DNA from: Aselliscus stoliczkanus
Taxonomy: Eukaryota; Chordata; Mammalia; Chiroptera; Hipposideridae
Assembly: GCA_033961575.1 (NCBI GenBank)
Contig: CM066730.1
Location: 118,013,523 to 118,077,522, forward strand
Length of the DNA stretch: 64,000 bases
Direction of reading: 5' to 3'
This document shows positions 11,147 through 20,594 of the stretch, in pieces (position 1 is the stretch's first letter; each line of letters starts with the position of its first letter). The translations under genes were made by a program, and so were the position numbers. The notes beneath the pieces are model-generated. The model saw only the letters and a program-made list of their open reading frames with translations. It did no database searches and was not told the DNA's origin.

Positions 11147-11440
11147 TATAAGCGAAATCACATTGCATCTGTCTTTCTCTGTCTTCCACTCCATTCAGCA
11201 CAGTACCCTCCACGTCCACCTATGCCACTTCAGATGGCAAGAACCCATTTCCTTCTATGGGAGAGCAATGTTTCATTGTACTCATATTTATGTACCACCT
11301 CTCTTTATCCATTCTTCCACAACAGACATCTAGGCTGCCTCCACATTTGGCCATTGTAAACAATGCTGCAATGAACATATGGATCACATATCCCCTCAAA
11401 GTAGTGTTTGGGTTTCTTCCAATAAATACCATGAAGTGGG
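11147..11440 (-). pseudogene. L1 ORF2 C-terminal end (HAL1-type copy 1)
   Basis: The minus-strand translation contains pieces of the conserved L1 ORF2 C-terminus, such as the 'WYIYTMEYYSA'-type block (seen as RWYINMSTMKHCS) and the preceding 'FIAALFTIAK' block (seen as FIAALFTMAK). Frames are disrupted. This piece follows directly on the endonuclease start (see 11450), so the middle of ORF2 is missing. Confidence 0.75.
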
Positions 11441-11449
11441 ATTACAGGG

Positions 11450-11870
11450 TCCTTCTTTGTCTTGTTATAGCCTTTGCTTTGAAGTCTATTTTGACTGGTA
11501 TAAGTATTGCTACTCAGCTTTTGTTTTTGTTTTATTTCCATTTTCATGAAATATCTTTGTCCATCTCTTTACTTTTAGTCTCTGTGTGTCTTTCTATCTG
11601 AAGTGAGTCTCTTGTAGGCAGCATATGTAAGGCATTTTTTTTTTTTTTTTGAGGGCAGCGTCCCTGGCCCTCACATGTGGAACCGAACCGGGGCCGCTGG
11701 CTTCCCAAGCCAGTGCTTAACTACCGTGCCGGCCCAAAGCATTTTGTTTTTTATCCATTCAGAGCTCCTATGTCTTTTGAGTGGGGCATTTAATCCATTT
11801 ACATTGAAAGTAATTGTTGGTAGATATGTAGCTATTCTCTTTTTATGATTCATAATTTTTTTAACTTTTT
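11450..11870 (-). pseudogene. L1 ORF2 endonuclease N-terminal remnant (HAL1-type copy 1)
   Basis: The minus strand encodes TITFNVNGLNAPLKRHR, the beginning of the L1 ORF2 apurinic-like endonuclease. After a SINE insertion come blocks equivalent to QETHF, RLKVK, FHANG and VAILI...KIDFK. The Asn of NVNGLN and the Glu of ETH, both active-site positions of this endonuclease family, lie in the retained part. The Asp and His of the C-terminal active-site half are lost with the deletion. Frameshifts and the SINE make it non-coding. Confidence 0.82.
11635..11735 (-). mobile_element. tRNA-derived SINE in the ORF2 remnant
   Basis: Minus-strand SINE: T-run tail, then GAGGGCAGCGTCCCTGGCCC, ending with the head ...CCGGCCC. 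Flanking AAGGCATTTT and AAAGCATTTT form a target duplication. About ten bases of the head around the A box are missing compared with sister copies. Confidence 0.88.
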
Positions 11871-12018
11871 TCCCCTGCATCTTAAAGGAGTCCCTCAAAC
11901 ATTCCTTGTAATACTGTTTTGGTGATAATGAACTCCTTTAGCTTTTTCTTGTACAGGAAGCTCTTTATCTGTCCTTTGATTTTAAATGATAGCTCTTCTG
12001 GATAGATTAATCTTGGTT

Positions 12019-12800
12019 TTAGGTCCTGCTTTCATCAAATTGAACCCAATCCCTTCTAGCCTGCAAAGTTTCTGTGGAGAAATCAGCTGACAATCTCATG
12101 GGAGCTGCATTATAAGTTACTAATTGCCTTTCTCTTGCTGCTTTTAGCATTCTCTTTGTCTTAACCTTTGCCACTTTAATTCTGATGTGTCTTGGTATAG
12201 GACTGTTTGGGTTCATCTTGTTTGGGACTCTCTGCACTTCCTGGACTTGTGTGCCTATTTCCTTCACCAGGTTAAGAAAATTTTCAGTCATTATTTTTTC
12301 AAATATGTTCTCAATCCATTGCTATCTCTCTTTTCCTCTGGTACCCTTATGATGTTAATGTTATTATGTTTGATGTTGTCCCAGAGGTCTCTTAAAGGAG
12401 TCTTTGCTTTCTGATTAGTTTTTCTCTTCTATTTGAGTGTTTTCTGTTACTTTTTCTTCCAAACAGCTGATTCAATACTCTGCTTCATCTAATCTGCTAG
12501 TCATTCCTTCTAGTGCATTCTTTATTTCAGTGATTGTATTTTTCCCTTCTCACTGGTTCTTCTATATGGTTTCTATGTCCTTTTTTATGCTTGCTATCTC
12601 TTTATTGAAATTCTCACTAAATTCCTTGAGCATCCTTATAACTGTTGTTTTGAACACTGTCTCTGGTAGATTGCTTGTGTCCATTTTCTTTAGTTCTTTT
12701 TCTGGAGTTTTCTCTTATTCTTTCATTTGGGACGTATTTCTTTGTTTCCTCACTTTGGCTGCCTCTCTGTTTGTTTCTACATATTAGGTAGATCTGCTAG
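12019..12800 (-). pseudogene. L1/HAL1 ORF1 (nucleic-acid chaperone) pseudogene, copy 1
   Basis: ORF1p is the RNA-binding coat protein of the L1 ribonucleoprotein: an N-terminal coiled coil, an RRM and a C-terminal domain. The minus strand from 12291 to 12019 translates to a recognisable RRM/CTD portion: MTENFLNLVKEIGTQVQEVQ, then RHIRIKVAKVK, QLVTYNAAPMRLSADFSTE and TLQARRDW. Upstream (about 12300-12780, minus) the charged coiled-coil part is visible, but frameshifts and stops break it. The C-terminus after TLQARRDW is degraded. ORF1 survives in part while the ORF2 middle is gone, as expected for a HAL1-type element. Confidence 0.85.
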
Positions 12801-13335
12801 GTCTCCCGTTGTTAGCCAGGTGGCCTTATGTGGTAGGTGCCCTGTGGTGCCCTGGTACAGTCTCTTTGATCATCTGAACTCGGTGCTCCAGGAGTGTCCC
12901 TTGTGTGGGTTGTATGTGCCCTCCTGTTATAGTTGAGCCTTGATTGGTATTGGCACATCAGTGGGAAGGAGTGACCCTCAAGCTTATTAGCTGTGGGGTT
13001 TGGCCACAGCCACAGCTTACAGGATACCATATGGGGGGGCTGTACCCCACTGAGTGGGATTCACCCCAGTAGGCCCTGGTGCTGTTGAGACTGCTCTTTG
13101 TTTATACTGCCTGTGGGGCTTATTGGGCAGCGTTCTGCTGTGGTCAGAGCCAATCTCCAACATGTTGTTCCTGGGGCCTCTCAGGAGGGGCTCTGGTACA
13201 GGTTCAGGTCACCAACTGCCTGTGACCAGCCAAGGACTACATGGTAGGAGCTACAGAGTGATCCACAATTTTTGCTGCCTTGTTTAATTCTGGAGGCATG
13301 TAGGACAGGCCATGCTGTGAACTGAGTACATCTGC

Positions 13336-13999
13336 TGTGGTCACACAGCAGCCTCACTATCTGCCCTCATGCACCTTTCCATAACAGCAGATCCTTATGG
13401 AGACAGTACTTTCACTATGCTTATGGCAATTTCCCATGGGACCCTGTAAAGAGGGCTGGTTAGTCAATGATGGGTACAGCCCTAGCAGCTGATAGGGCAA
13501 CCCAAGCCAGACACAGTCATGGGGGTACCATGAGAGGAATCATGGAGGTGAAGAACATGGGCCAAAGACCCCTTGTCTTCAGTGGTAACAGCCTGCTTGA
13601 GAGATGAAACCTAACCAGGTGATAACATCTGTCCTCCATGCATTCTTATCTCTAAGCCTCAGCATTAGAAGTTTCTGTCTCCCAGGAGGTTCACGTACAC
13701 AGGTCATGGGACTTTTGGTAAAGGCAGCCTATAGGCTATCGGGTGATTTGACTCTGAGCTAAGTTCTCTGTTATGATGTACATGACTTACAGACTGTGGA
13801 AAAGACAATGCTACTACCTTGTGTGTATCCCAATAAAAGCTGCAGTCAAGCTCAATTCGTGGCTCTTTGTCCTAAAGGCACTGAGTCCCCTGGTTAGCAC
13901 TGCTTTTGAACTGTCCTTTGCCTCTTGTCTCTATTTCCTGTTTCCCAACCCCCACCAGCCCTTTCTAACTTCGGCAGCCCTGTCGTGCGGGGCACGACA
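13336..13999 (+). mobile_element. Solo retroviral LTR, probably ERV class II-like
   Basis: This 664-bp block is absent from the matching place in HAL1-type copy 2. It begins TGTGGTCACACAG and ends GGGGCACGACA, with the TG...CA termini of LTRs, and is flanked by a 6-bp near-duplication (ATCTGC at 13330-13335, GTCTGC at 14000-14005). AATAAA at 13832-13837, followed by a pyrimidine-rich U5-like part, fits a plus-strand LTR. No internal retroviral sequence is present, so it is a solo LTR left by recombination. A 6-bp duplication is usual for class II (beta-like) endogenous retroviruses; that class call is tentative because one base of the duplication differs. Confidence 0.68.
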
Positions 14000-14076
14000 G
14001 TCTGCCACCAATACCAGGCCTGGGATAGCTCTGTAAAATGCCAGGACACTCTGCTGTCAACTGCCAGCTCTCTTAA

Positions 14077-14395
14077 ACCCGTTCACTGCATTAATTAATT
14101 TCAAGTTTGTTCTCCAAAATGTGCTAAAATACACAAAAATAATTTTGTATTTTAAGTAAATACAGTTAAGGTGCTACATTTTATTAAATTTTTATTTTAA
14201 AGTATTAAATTTCCTATTGCTGTTCATTCTTGAAAAACACAAAAATATAGAAAAATGTACATCTGCCTTCCTAAACTTCCTTTCTGGAACTTTAACAAGG
14301 TTTTTTATAGTTTGAGCTATTGGGGTAAAGTTGAATGCCATAGTCAGCAGCATAGAAATATCATTCGACTATAGTTGAAAGTCGTAGTGAAATTG
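14077..14395. mobile_element. piggyBac-like MITE (TTAA target)
   Basis: This 319-bp AT-rich block has no counterpart in HAL1-type copy 2. TTAA flanks it on both sides (14073-14076 and 14396-14399), the hallmark of piggyBac target duplication. The ends are weakly inverted: left ACCCGTTCACTGC, right (reverse complement) CAATTTCACTACG, sharing TTCACT. There is no coding capacity. The inverted repeat is short and diverged, so TTAA could be partly chance. Confidence 0.5.
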
Positions 14396-15348
14396 TTAAG
14401 GTTCTGCTACTAATAAAGCCTTCTGCAGTACACAATTTGGGTAAGGTAGGGGTCTCAGGGAGTCACTAGAGTGGGAAGAGTGTAGTCAACAGTTTAATAT
14501 ACACTCTAGTGCCAGTGCTGAGCCTGGAGCTGCTCAGCAAAAGTCTCAGAGCACACTGAGACCAGTGACCATCTACCTGGGGCCTGTGGACTCATGGTTT
14601 TCCAAGAAAGAATATAATTCAAATGGAGCTGGCTGTCAATGGAGAAAGTGCTTCTGGTGTTAGGTGAGTTGGATGGGGTGGGGTCCCGTGAGTCAGCAGT
14701 TTTGAGTGAGTGGAGCTCATTAGCCAGTAAGATTCAGATTTGGCCTGTAGGGGAGGGCTCAACACAAAAGAAGATGGACCTGCCTACTGGCTGCAAAGGA
14801 GCAAAATCCCACATCGGAAAAACGTTCACCATTTTCCAGCCCTCACTCTGCAGCTACATACCTCAGTCTGCCTCTGTCTCTGACACCCCCTGAATCCCTG
14901 ATCCATCCACCGGAGACCAAGGTGAGTGCCTGCAAATGAGAGTGTCTGTGCATAGGCCATTTAAGAGGTTTCCCGCAGCCTTCCATCCCATCTGGATGGT
15001 CAGATTTCACACGGTTTTTCACAGACTGGTGTCGTGGAGGCTCTTCTTTCTGGCAACAGTACTCCGAGCTTGGGAGAGTGGTTTGCAGCTGGGGTCATTT
15101 GCTCCTCAGGGGGGAACCTATGTGGCTGAGATAGCCTTCCTGGTTCTCAGCCACCACATGGAGGTTTGGGGTTAGCCTGTTTCATTTCTCTGCCCCTCCT
15201 ACCAGTCTCAGTGTGGTTTCTTTCTTTATATCCTTAGTTATAAAACTTCTGTTCAGTCAGACTTCAGATGGCTCCATGTTGATTGTTCTATAATTTAGTT
15301 GTAATTTTGACGTGTTTGTGGAAGGAAGCAGGCACAGTGTTTTTCTAC

Positions 15349-15360
15349 TCCGCCATCTTG
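15349..15360 (-). promoter_or_regulatory. YY1 site at the L1/HAL1 5' end
   Basis: The minus-strand sequence CAAGATGGCGG lies about 10 bp inside the 5' end of HAL1-type copy 1. L1 5' UTRs of other mammals carry a YY1 site at this position that fixes the transcription start. In copy 2 the equivalent bases read CAGGATGGCAG and are decayed. Confidence 0.7.
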
Positions 15361-15370
15361 GATCTCCTCT

Positions 15371-15388
15371 AATTGCTCACTATTTCTT
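15371..15388. repeat. Target-site duplication, right copy (HAL1-type element 1)
   Basis: AATTGCTCACTATTTCTT pairs with 9477-9494. Confidence 0.9.
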
Positions 15389-15408
15389 GACTGAAGTATT
15401 CTAATACT

Positions 15409-15870
15409 TGTATTAGTTTCTCAGGGCAACTGCAAAAAAAAAAAAAATAATCACAATTTGGTGACTTAAGACAGAAGAAACTTATTCTTTTATAGTTTTG
15501 GAATTAAGGAGTTAAAAATCAGGATGTTGGCAGAATTCTGCTTCCTCTAAAGGGTATAGGGAAGAATCAGTTCCATGCCTTTCTCTTATCTTCTGATGTT
15601 AGCAACAACCCTTAGCTTTCCTTGACTTGCATTTCATAACTCCAATTTCTACTTCTGTTCTCACATGATGTTCTTCTCTCTGTATCTCTACCTTCTCCTT
15701 TTTGTATAAGAAAAATATTCATATTTGATTAGGGCCCACACTAATGATCCCATCTTAATTTTATCCACAAAGACCCTTTTCCAAATAAGGTCACATTTAT
15801 AGGCACTAGAGTTTAGGGCTTCCACATATCTTCCTGGGAGACGTGATTCAATTCATAAGAATCAATATCC
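15409..15870 (-). mobile_element. MLT1-type MaLR LTR
   Basis: Read on the plus strand: TGTATTAGTTTCTCAGGGCA, GTGACTTAAGACAGAAGAAA, CCATGCCTTTCTCTTATC, GATTAGGGCCCACACTAATG and CCAAATAAGGTCACATTTAT, ending in TTCAATTCATAA. This is the reverse complement of an MLT1-family LTR. It is a solo LTR with no adjoining internal sequence. Confidence 0.82.
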
Positions 15871-15884
15871 TAATGGATCTCCCT

Positions 15885-16250
15885 GCCACCAGTGTTTTCT
15901 TTCTCTAATGCATCCTCCTTGTGTCATCTATTTAGCTTTCTAAAACATATATCAGATCATGCAAAGTTGAATTTTAAAAACATCTGTCAACTTACCATTT
16001 ATTTCAGATAAATTCTTTGGAACTTCAAGCCTTTCTCATTGTAAGATTCATGTTTCTTTTCAGCATTTGTTTTCATTTTCTCTATCATAGACCCTGTGAA
16101 TCTATCATTATGAATGTTACTACTCTCAACCCTTTGTATATTTTCTTGCTTTTGCCCACTCAAGTCCCATTCTCTCCTAAAAATGGATCAATCCATCCTA
16201 GGTTTTTTCATAACCCTTTGTTTATGCTGCTACTATAGAAGCTGTCACAT
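15885..16250 (+). mobile_element. L2 LINE fragment
   Basis: CCCTGCCACCAGTGTTTTCT, TGCATCCTCCTTGTGTCATC, and CTTTCTAAAACATATATCAG followed by ATCATG match the forward L2 3' region ('CCAATCCATCCTCC...TTTCTAAAACGCAAATCTGATCATG'). Confidence 0.68.
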
Positions 16251-16254
16251 TATT

Positions 16255-17194
16255 CATTTCAAATATTTTAATACCTGGTACCTATTATCTGTAATAAATA
16301 ATGTAGGATATGTTATTCTAGAAAAGAATAAACTATTTGGTAATTAATTTAGCATTTTTTCCTTGTGCTCTTCATGAGTTGCACAAACTTGGTAGTAATT
16401 TGTCAATAAATATTTCATTCATATATTTTTAGCATAATAATTAAGGAGTCAGGTTTTAAAAACCACCTGCTTCAAATAGAATTTATATGATGTTGGGTCT
16501 TTAATTTAACCTCACTCTCCTTCAATGTCTTTATCTAAAAAGAATATGAGTTCCTAATTTATAGAGTTATTGTGAAGATAAGAATTTTTTAAAAAATCCT
16601 TAGAGCAGAGACTGGTGAAATTAAATGGTTAATATTTATTGGCTGTTATCTTTATAACTACTATTACTTTTACTCTTATTAGTTGTCACTTGTTGAAACA
16701 GAATTAGATAATGTGTGGTTCTGAGGTTTAGTAAATAACCCTTTCTTCCCACCAGAGATCAGAACGAAAGGTAGACATAATAATCATATAGACAAAAGTT
16801 AAACTTAAAGCTTCATTTCTGATAAAATTATTAGATAACATAGCTTAGGTGTTTGGCAATAAAGGGCTTCCCAATATTCCAGCTCAGAACTGAGCCTTTG
16901 TACCTAGTCTCAGTCAAAGCTGAGACATGGTTATCTCTGCAGACATTTAGTTCCGAAGAAAAGAGTCATTTATGCCTAAGTCCTCCCAAACTCTCCAGTG
17001 AGATATGTCACTTCTCCCTAACCCTGCCCCTCCCTACTCCCCCACCCTGTGTTCTCCCCTTCTACTTTCTCAAAGTGTGAGTGAGAGTGAACAGCAAGGC
17101 CCAGGGAGCTATCCTACATGGAAGCAATAGGAAAGGAGAAGGATAAATATTTCCCCCAACATATGTCACCTCCTCATTCCGTAATCTTTTTTAT
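16255..17194. other. Unassigned AT-rich sequence
   Basis: No gene is seen. A forward MIR-like remnant may lie around 16440-16660 (CTCTCCTTCAATGTCTTTAT), too diverged to call firmly. Confidence 0.5.
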
Positions 17195-17375
17195 ATATTA
17201 TCTCTAATCTTTAAAACAAGCCTGTGGCATAGGTGTAATTATCATCTTCACTTTAAAGGTAAAGAAGCTGTGGTCCTAAAAAGTTAATTATCTTACCTAA
17301 AGTAATCTAACAGTCAGTAGAAGAAGCATAAGTTGAATCCAAAGTCCTCTATAATGGCATGCTATCTCCCTTCCC
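17195..17375 (-). mobile_element. MIR SINE
   Basis: Reverse-complement MIR: GCCTGTGGCATAGGTGTAAT, CTTCACTTTAAAGGTAAAGA, TTATCTTACCTAAAGTAATC, TTGAATCCAAAGTCCTCTAT. Confidence 0.82.
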
Positions 17376-18827
17376 TCCAAATAACTAATAATAATACATC
17401 TATGTAGCTATACATGAAGAGATTTTATTTACTTTAACTTTTAAATTTGGATCTTTATAATGACAACAAAACATATTGCTTAAAAAATGATTGCCTCCAC
17501 AACATGTATAGTATATTAGTAGATACATGGAAGTGCATGCAAATATATATGATGGACCACAGGTAATATCTGTGATTAATGTGATTCTGTTAGCCTGCAT
17601 ATCATCATAGCAAATTGGAAAAACCATGGCCCTTTGTGGCTAAGGGAAATGTTTTTCTCCTGAATTTTAGGGGAAAAAAAGACACTGTACATATACCAAT
17701 AGAATACAATCTTGACATGTGTTCTTATATGATAGTGACTGCAAATTTTTATTCATGGTTCCATTTGTGTGCCTGGTATTGAATGGATTCTCAACAAATT
17801 GTAAATCTGCATAATGATAAAAATTCTGAAAACGATTTTATAACAACAATAATAATGAATGATGATGATGCTCCTCCTAAATAGGTACATGTGCCCTCTA
17901 AGTCTCCGTAAACAACTTATAAATATTACGGCAGAAATCTTTGCAACAAATTTTGCGTAACCACGTGCATCATGCTAAAGGTTAGGTTGTTAAGAGAAAA
18001 GGTTACCCACACATTGGAAACGGGATGCAGATTCTCATTTCTTCAGCACTTAACATGGGACTACTTTTGGATTTCCCAAAGAAAGAGGAGGCAGCGACTG
18101 AAAATTTGGTCTTACAATCTCTTTCTCTGTCTCCTTTGATGTACGTTAGTTCCCATGGAAACTACATTGGGATGGCTTGAGAGTGACATCTACAAATGTA
18201 GTGTAAGGTCATTTTTTATCTAAAGCTTTGAAATTTGAACCATGATTTGTGATGTATAGTGAACCATCCTTAACGTATTCTGAAGGACTATGAAAATACA
18301 ATATTCTGAATACAAAAAAAAGACTACAGTATGACTGTAGTATGCCAGTTCTCGGAAAGTTCAACATTAGTCTGTTCATAGAAAGAAAGAGCTTCATTTC
18401 CCCCCATTTACCTCCAGGAGATCCTAGCAATGCAGCTGGATTCCGTAACAGGGAAGGGAGAGAAGCCCCTCCTTCTTTCTCCTTCCTTACTGCTGCTGAT
18501 AGCAGGTGAGGCCATCAGGTAAAGGACAAGCACTCAAGGCTTTAAATGATGCAATAAGTAACGGAGTGCAGGCTGTGATAAAACTGCAGGGGTTTCCATG
18601 CTTCCACACATTTTCGATCACAACCTCTGGCCTGCCCTTCTGAAGGCACTGATGTAATCTCCTTTATTAATTTACCAGTGCTTCACCTATAAATTCCAGG
18701 GGGCATTTAAAGGGATATATGTTTCTAAGGAGAGAAACCGGAGCTCTGGGATAAAAATGAGTTGCAGTTTAGTGGAATATGGCCATCAGAGGCTTCTAAG
18801 GCACACCTCAGAGAAGAAAATTCAAGA
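17376..18827. other. Unassigned sequence
   Basis: No gene or nameable repeat is seen. A small perfect stem-loop sequence, CTACAGT-ATG-ACTGTAG, lies at 18324-18340. Confidence 0.5.
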
Positions 18828-19030
18828 TCTTAGGAGGTCTGGGTTCAAATCCTGACAACACAATTCTTTTCTAGCTCTATGCCTTGAGCAAGTAAACACT
18901 TTTCTGAGCCTTAGTATCATGATCTGATGGACATGGAGACATTTTAAACACGAAAAGGAGATGATGTAGAAGAAGGTGCTTAGTACTCGTTACAAGTTGG
19001 GAACTCGAACATTTGCATTATGTAAATAAA
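18828..19030 (+). mobile_element. MIR SINE
   Basis: Forward MIR: GGAGGTCTGGGTTCAAATCC, TATGCCTTGAGCAAGTAAAC, TTTTCTGAGCCTTAGTATCA. The tail is degraded. Confidence 0.78.
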
Positions 19031-19360
19031 TTAGTTATCTGCTAAAACTTTGTTTATGCCTATTTTTGTTCTCATTATAGTCATTTATGTAGAAATTTGT
19101 GAAAGTGTCCATCTTCTGTCTAATGTCTTAGTTAAATGTGGGTCAAATGGCTATCTGCATTTTAAAACCACTGTCAGGAATATGTGGCCTCTGAGGTCAC
19201 TTGGGCAGTGAGGGTTGGAGGAGGCATATGGGCTCCTGGATATGCCTTGACCTGGAAGTGACAGGCTACACTGGTCCCAACCTACCTGGAAAGTTAGACT
19301 GGGAGGTGTCAGAAAGCATGTCGATAATTAGTGTTCTCTAACTCTCTCTTTCACCTTAAC

Positions 19361-19361
19361 A

Positions 19362-19402
<41 letters not shown>
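19361..19402. repeat. (AAT)n microsatellite
   Basis: An uninterrupted trinucleotide run of about 14 units. Confidence 0.97.
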
Positions 19403-19404
<2 letters not shown>

Positions 19405-20594
19405 CTCATTGTTAAAAACCGATGATTGTAATAGAGAAGAGAATCATTTTCAAGAAACGTGTTCCTGATGACATTCTTGTTTTACCTGCTGTTCTAACAC
19501 TGCTAATTTTATCTACACGGAGAAAAAGAATACATTCTTCATTGATATAGTAAGTCACATTGCTCCATGTCTCCTGCCCACAGACTTCAACTTTAAGAGG
19601 CATATAAATAAGCAACTTAGCATATGTGACCTCCTGACCGTGAAGTGTTAAATTCCAGGAACTATATTACCCCACCATTTTTATTTGTCTGAGAGAAATC
19701 ACTTGATTTATGCCTGATCCCAGGATATAATAAAAATGTGCAGGTATGCCAACGAGAATGATTGGAACCTGTCAAATAAAGGTTTTAGTTGTCCTTAAAA
19801 TCTACAAATAAAAGTAACCTTTGATTAGGATAATACAATCTATATCATACTTTTATCAGTATTCAGGCACAAAACATATCCAAATAATTTAATTTTAATA
19901 CAGCATAATGCACTACAGGCTTTGGGAAGAAAGCTCCTCTCTGCATGATGAAAATGAAAGTTTCTTATTTGCAAAGGAGTTATAGCAGAAAAGCAGTTCT
20001 AGCCAGAAGGAGCTAAACGAGCATAGACAAGGTAGATTAACAGAAACATTCTGTGGAGCAAGGTCTGAAGTTTCTCAAGTTTGGCTTATTTACATTGACC
20101 ATTCATTCTTCTTTTATGGGCTTTAGAACTTCAGATGGGGTCCAGCTAGGTTTATAAACCAACGTGCCAAAATAACCCACAAGATTGTTGGAAAGGAATT
20201 CCCAGCCAAGTTTTCAGACTCTAGAGGTAGGGATCATTTCAAAATGATCCTGAGCTCTTAGATATTTTAGGCAGGTCCACACTGAGGCAGGGTGAGATTC
20301 AAAAGGAACCGGGAGAGTTTCCATCTCATTAGCACTTCATTTATAGCGTACCTATGTCAAGCCCCAGCCTTGGAGTTCTGGAATTAGCTTAAACGTGAGG
20401 GAAATAAAACCTACTATAGTCAATGCAAAGTTGAGTACAGTTTCTGTTGTGCATCATCATGGTTGAAGCATGCTCACATCACCTTTGAACTCAGACCACA
20501 CTGAGTTCAGAGGATGAAATAATTCTTAAAAAAATTTATGAATTTCTTATTTGTCATTAAATGTCATATATTTGTATTCTGGTTCATTTTTCAG
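19403..20594. other. Unassigned sequence
   Basis: No gene or nameable repeat is seen. Confidence 0.5.

Larger units (their letters stand above)
9495..15370 (-). mobile_element. Full-length ORF2-deleted L1 (HAL1-type), copy 1
   Basis: A minus-strand non-LTR retrotransposon with poly(A) at 9495 and its 5' end at 15370, bounded by an 18-bp target duplication. In element order it has: a 5' UTR from 15370 to about 12790, beginning AGAGGAGATCCAAGATGGCGG; ORF1 (about 12790-12030); the first part of the ORF2 endonuclease (about 11870-11460); a jump near 11440 to the last part of ORF2 (about 11440-11060, split by a mariner); and a long 3' UTR. The RT domain and most of ORF2 are missing. Removing later insertions (SINEs at 9767 and 11635, a mariner with its own SINE at 10392, a solo LTR at 13336, a piggyBac-like MITE at 14077) leaves about 3.9 kb. 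ORF1 is broken, so the copy is dead. 'HAL1' names L1 relatives that keep ORF1 but lack ORF2, mobilised by L1 in trans; the family assignment is mine and unverified. Confidence 0.82.
12800..15370 (-). other. 5' UTR of HAL1-type copy 1
   Basis: This stretch is more GC-rich than its surroundings and aligns by eye with 54735-56311 of copy 2 (for example TGATAAAGCC/TAATAAAGCC, CCAAGAAAGAAT, GAGGCAGGCACAGTGTTT). It is longer than copy 2 because a solo LTR and a piggyBac-like MITE have inserted. L1 5' UTRs hold the internal promoter. Confidence 0.75.

Noticed and set aside
12437..12936. Plus-strand open frames over 100 codons
   Set aside because: They are antisense to the HAL1-type ORF1 and 5' UTR; the meaningful strand is minus. 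The same holds for 52974-53360 and 54910-55260.
13773..14036. 87-codon open frame in the LTR region
   Set aside because: It lies across the AATAAA and U5-like part of the solo LTR and shows no protein similarity that I recognise.
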